Shown one piece after another: positions 61,018 to 64,000 of a stretch of DNA of 64,000 bases; the stretch's first letter is position 1, and the number at the start of each line of letters is the position of its first letter. This stretch comes from GCA-2705995 sp965661625 (GTDB lineage: Bacteria; Bacteroidota; Bacteroidia; Flavobacteriales_G; Salibacteraceae). The position numbers and the translations under genes were made by a program. Under the pieces are notes generated by a model that saw only the letters and a program-made list of their open reading frames with translations, had not been told where the DNA came from and made no database searches. The stretch spans positions 55,697 to 119,696 of the forward strand of contig CBFIEM010000011.1 in the NCBI GenBank assembly GCA_965661625.1. The letters run 5' to 3'.

Positions 61018-61749
61018 ATGAATACGACACCCTCGGAAGGAGATTTGCATGGCGGCGGTAGAGTTGCCCAAGCTCAGGAGTATATATCTGAATTCGTTTA
61101 TGGTGGAATCGATGGAAGTGTAACAACCTTTGCTGTTGTTGCAGGTTCTGCCGGAGCTGGACTAGGAAGCGAAGTTGTTATTATATTAGGATTTGCCAAC
61201 CTTATTGCAGATGGTTTCTCCATGTCAATTGGTGCATACTTGGCAAATAAATCTGAGCTGGAAAATTATGAAAAGCATAAAGCCATTGAATATTGGGAAG
61301 TAGATAACTTGCCAGAAAAAGAACGGGAAGAAATTGAAGAAATCTACCGTGATAAAGGGTTTGAAGGAGAACTCCTGCAGGCTGTAGTTGATAAGATATG
61401 TGAAAATCGAGATCGTTGGGTTGATGTTATGATGAAAGAGGAACTCGAACTTTTTCCATCTGACAAATCACCCCTAGGAATGGCCGGTGTTACTTTTGCA
61501 TCATTTAATATCGTTGGCTTTATACCATTACTTGTATATGTATGGGACTACATTTCACCCACTGGATGGAATTTGTTTCAGACTGCCGCCATTCTAACAG
61601 GGATAGGGTTTATTCTAATTGGGTGGCTCAAAGCTGCTGTTAACCATGCTTCTATTTGGAGAAGTATTGCTGAAACCCTGATATTAGGAGCTAGCGCAGC
61701 TGTTTTGGCCTATTATGCTGGAGCTATCTTAGAGAAAGCGCTGACGTAA
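61018..61749 (+). CDS. VIT1/CCC1 family Fe2+/Mn2+ transporter
   Basis: A 243-residue membrane protein with five predicted helices: EYISEFVYGGIDGSVTTFAVVAGSAGAGL starts the CCC1/VIT fold (quoted in two parts), LGFANLIADGFSMSIGAYLANKSE carries the metal-path Asp, Met and Glu, and the acidic cytosolic metal-binding domain (EKEREEIEEIYRDKG) lies between helices 2 and 3. It exports ferrous iron or manganese from the cytosol. It diverges from the Fe3+ importer across 124 bases, so import and export share a control region. TAAATTTT lies four bases before the ATG. Confidence 0.92.
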   Translation: MNTTPSEGDLHGGGRVAQAQEYISEFVYGGIDGSVTTFAVVAGSAGAGLGSEVVIILGFANLIADGFSMSIGAYLANKSELENYEKHKAIEYWEVDNLPEKEREEIEEIYRDKGFEGELLQAVVDKICENRDRWVDVMMKEELELFPSDKSPLGMAGVTFASFNIVGFIPLLVYVWDYISPTGWNLFQTAAILTGIGFILIGWLKAAVNHASIWRSIAETLILGASAAVLAYYAGAILEKALT

Positions 61750-61753
61750 CCTA

Positions 61754-62707
61754 TTACAGCAACTCATCAACAATTTTCATCACAGAATAGCCTGCTGCCT
61801 CGGCTCGGTAGTTCCGTACTATTCGATGACGAAGAATCGGACCAGAAACGCGCTTAACATCTTCAATATCGGCCGCATACTTACCTTTTGAAAGGGCATG
61901 GCATTTTGCTCCTAAAATGAGAAACTGTGATGCCCTTGGACCAGCACCCCAACTTACATACTCATCAACTAAAGCGGTTGAGCGGTCAGAATTTGGACGT
62001 GTTTTAGCAATTAAATTCACCGCATATTCGATAACATTATCCGCTACGGGTACACGACGTACAAGTTGTTGGTATGCTAAAATTGTGTCAGCATCCAGAA
62101 CTGCATTAATGGTTGATTTCTCTTCAACTGTTGTGCGTTTCACTACCTCCAGCTCCTCTTCATAAGAAGGGTAGTCTACCCATATGTTAAACATAAATCG
62201 GTCTAATTGGGCTTCTGGTAAAGGATACGTTCCCTCCTGCTCTATGGGGTTCTGAGTAGCAAGAACAAAAAACGGTGCGTCCAATGGAATGGTTTTACCT
62301 GCAGCTGTTACATTCTTTTCTTGCATAGCCTCAAGCAAAGCTGCCTGAGTTTTAGGTGGCGTCCTATTAATCTCATCAGCTAAAATAATATTTGAGAAGA
62401 TTGGGCCCTTGATAAATTTAAACTGACGCGACTCGTCCAATATTTCCGAACCGATGATATCTGAAGGCATCAAATCTGGTGTAAACTGGATTCGATTAAA
62501 CTGAAGTCCTAAAGTCTTAGCTATGGTGTCAATCAGCAGCGTTTTTGCCAATCCTGGCACGCCTACCAAAAGCGAGTGACCTCCAGAGAATATGCTTAAT
62601 AACACATCATCAATTACAGCATCTTGACCTACAATACGTTTAGATATCTCTTCTTTTAATACGTTGTATTTATGCGAAAACTCGTTAGCTAAATCTACGT
62701 CGTTCAT
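61754..62707 (-). CDS. MoxR family AAA+ ATPase
   Basis: A 317-residue AAA+ protein: Walker A LLVGVPGLAKTLLID, Walker B IILADEINRTPPKTQAALLEAMQE (two blocks), sensor 1 FVLATQNPIEQEGTYPLPEAQLDRF (two blocks). MoxR ATPases act as chaperones for metal insertion or for von Willebrand-type partners; in Bacteroidota they usually precede DUF58/BatA genes (aerotolerance operon), but here the downstream neighbour is the VIT gene in the opposite direction. It follows the isomerase gene by 15 bases. Confidence 0.94.
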   Translation of the reverse strand: MNDVDLANEFSHKYNVLKEEISKRIVGQDAVIDDVLLSIFSGGHSLLVGVPGLAKTLLIDTIAKTLGLQFNRIQFTPDLMPSDIIGSEILDESRQFKFIKGPIFSNIILADEINRTPPKTQAALLEAMQEKNVTAAGKTIPLDAPFFVLATQNPIEQEGTYPLPEAQLDRFMFNIWVDYPSYEEELEVVKRTTVEEKSTINAVLDADTILAYQQLVRRVPVADNVIEYAVNLIAKTRPNSDRSTALVDEYVSWGAGPRASQFLILGAKCHALSKGKYAADIEDVKRVSGPILRHRIVRNYRAEAAGYSVMKIVDELL

Positions 62708-62722
62708 GTACCTCTATCTTAA

Positions 62723-64000
62723 TTATTTCCACCAGTCGTACTCAAAGTCACAATCATTAAATTGATCATCCATTCTAACATACGTTCGCTTCACTTTATC
62801 ATCAAACCAATCAGACAATGCGCTTTTCTCGCGTTCTGAGAGCGTAGCATTCCGAATGCGCTGGTAATCGTCTTTTAAATTTGCACGGTGTGGTTCAGAT
62901 ATACTTATAAGTTTTACCAAACGATAGGCTTGTTTGCCATCGGGACTTTTTCTAATAGTTGGAGCCGATATATCACCCGGTTTCATTTTATCCAACACGT
63001 AAAAAAGACCTGGATCTATTTGATTGACCTCATCCATTTCAAATTTGGTCTCTCCAGTGGCTGCGTTAATAATTTTACCTCCGTTCTGCCTTGTTTCTTT
63101 ATCGTCAGAATGACGCAATGCCATTTGTTCAAAGTTTACCGAATCATGTGCCATGATTTCCTTGCGGATTGAGTCCAACTTTGCTTTGGCTTTAATCAAA
63201 TCTCCGGGAAGTACTTTTGGAGTGAGCAGAATATGGCGACTGTTCATTTGTTGTCCCTTTTTATCAATCATTTGAATCAGGTGAAAACCATATTCTGTTT
63301 CAACAATTTCAGAAGTTTGTCCTGGTGCCAGGTTAAAAGCCACAGCTGCAAATTCTGGAACCAACTGTCCACGTGTTAAGTATCCCAGTTCGCCATTTTT
63401 CTTTGCGGAACCCGGATCTTCAGAGTATAAGTAGGCTATGGTCCCAAAATCCTCACCTTTTAGTATGCGATCCCTGAAGCCGTTTAGCCTTTCTTTGATA
63501 CGTATCTTCTCTTGTTCACTTATGGGAGGCTTAATTACAATTTGCGCTAATTCTACCTCAGAATTAATATAGGGCAAACTGTCGGTAGGAATATCATTAT
63601 AAAACTGCCTCACTTCTCGAGGCGTAACATCTACTGCATTTGTGATCTGCGCGCGCATCCGCTGAACGAGTAATTGATCTTTAATCAGCGGTTTAAACTC
63701 TTCACGCATTTGATTTACCGTTTTACCGTAAAATTCCTCAAGACGCTTTTCGGAACCCACTTGCTGAATGAAGAACTGTATTCTACGCTCTATTTCTCCT
63801 TCTACTTCTTCTTCCGACACAACCAATGAATCAATCTTCGCTTGATCTACTAACAGCTTTTGAAAAAGTAGCTCCTCTGCTAATTTGCATCGCGTATTGG
63901 GGCCAACTGTTTGACCAGATCTTGAGTACTGCGTAAACTGTTCTTCCAATTGTGATTGCAGCACAATCTCATCTGAAACTACCGCAATAATCTTATCGAT
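62723..64000 (-). CDS. SurA-like periplasmic peptidylprolyl isomerase, C-terminal part
   Basis: Open to the window edge: codons continue upstream of GTG 63964 (IDKIIAVVSDEIVLQSQ), so the N-terminus with its signal peptide is missing. The visible 425 residues have a SurA_N chaperone region (~1-125), then two parvulin domains: the first INSEVELAQIVIKPP ... SAKKNGELGYLTRGQLVPEF ... ETEYGFHLIQM, the second NSRHILLTPKVL ... NGGKIINAATG ..., with the typical H and G residues. It should help outer-membrane proteins fold. It shares an operon with the MoxR gene, an arrangement seen in other Bacteroidota. Confidence 0.92.
   Translation of the reverse strand: MDKIIAVVSDEIVLQSQLEEQFTQYSRSGQTVGPNTRCKLAEELLFQKLLVDQAKIDSLVVSEEEVEGEIERRIQFFIQQVGSEKRLEEFYGKTVNQMREEFKPLIKDQLLVQRMRAQITNAVDVTPREVRQFYNDIPTDSLPYINSEVELAQIVIKPPISEQEKIRIKERLNGFRDRILKGEDFGTIAYLYSEDPGSAKKNGELGYLTRGQLVPEFAAVAFNLAPGQTSEIVETEYGFHLIQMIDKKGQQMNSRHILLTPKVLPGDLIKAKAKLDSIRKEIMAHDSVNFEQMALRHSDDKETRQNGGKIINAATGETKFEMDEVNQIDPGLFYVLDKMKPGDISAPTIRKSPDGKQAYRLVKLISISEPHRANLKDDYQRIRNATLSEREKSALSDWFDDKVKRTYVRMDDQFNDCDFEYDWWK

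Noticed and set aside
1..64000. CRISPR arrays, insertion sequences, defence islands, rRNA
   Set aside because: I found no direct-repeat arrays, transposase or restriction/defence genes and no rRNA segments when reading both strands.

Overview
The window looks like a chromosomal segment of a Bacteroidota bacterium, most likely of the flavobacterial side. Directly visible support: C-terminal type IX secretion (T9SS) sorting domains (25403-25990, 50062-54852), Bacteroidota-typical families (GWxTD, DUF4249, DUF2807/GIN, DUF6340, LruC, peptidase S46), and promoters of the Bacteroidota form TAnnTTTG instead of TATAAT. Composition is AT-rich and even. I see no prophage, insertion sequence, CRISPR array or rRNA. 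One tRNA (Ser-UGA) is present. Most of the window is ordinary chromosome, densely packed and often overlapping by 4 bases (ATGA/TAATG).

Layout. 0-3.7 kb: end of a class III aminotransferase, a 4Fe-4S/CDGSH protein, a CoA-binding protein, tRNA-Ser, an SDR and a GWxTD protein. 3.7-9.5 kb: a surface-sugar cluster (GT2 glycosyltransferase, RfbF, RfbG, RmlC-like epimerase, RmlD-like reductase, RfbH) that matches the CDP-ascarylose-type 3,6-dideoxyhexose route, minus its flavin/iron-sulfur reductase. 9.5-20.4 kb: aroQ, xerD, a hybrid histidine kinase, an M28 peptidase and SixA, then a damaged stretch with a Cache lipoprotein, a second hybrid kinase and a C1B peptidase, each broken by one mutation. 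20.4-30.8 kb: dnaK, DUF4249, panB, RluA, a T9SS protein, ArfB, priA and a sodium symporter. 30.8-46.3 kb: LruC protein (interrupted), S46 dipeptidyl-peptidase, methyltransferases, ZIP transporter, peroxiredoxin, MiaE, a small operon joining a membrane HisKA_2-like protein, a stand-alone receiver and DinB, and a DPP IV-like S9 peptidase. 46.3-55.3 kb: DUF6340, accC, an interrupted small exported protein, a conserved protein of unknown function and a 1596-residue secreted subtilase. 55.3-64 kb: a metal region (YaaA, Nramp-like, Fe3+ ABC importer, VIT/CCC1) followed by MoxR and a SurA-like isomerase cut by the window end.

How it fits together. The gene set suggests a protein-degrading heterotroph (M28, C1B, S46, S9, S8 peptidases) with a decorated surface polysaccharide and careful iron handling. 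The points that stand out are: four genes interrupted by a single in-frame stop and one by a one-base homopolymer frameshift; a recurring promoter layout that predicts leaderless mRNAs; the HisKA_2-receiver-DinB operon; and dyad sequences in front of dnaK, the peroxiredoxin gene and the iron importer.
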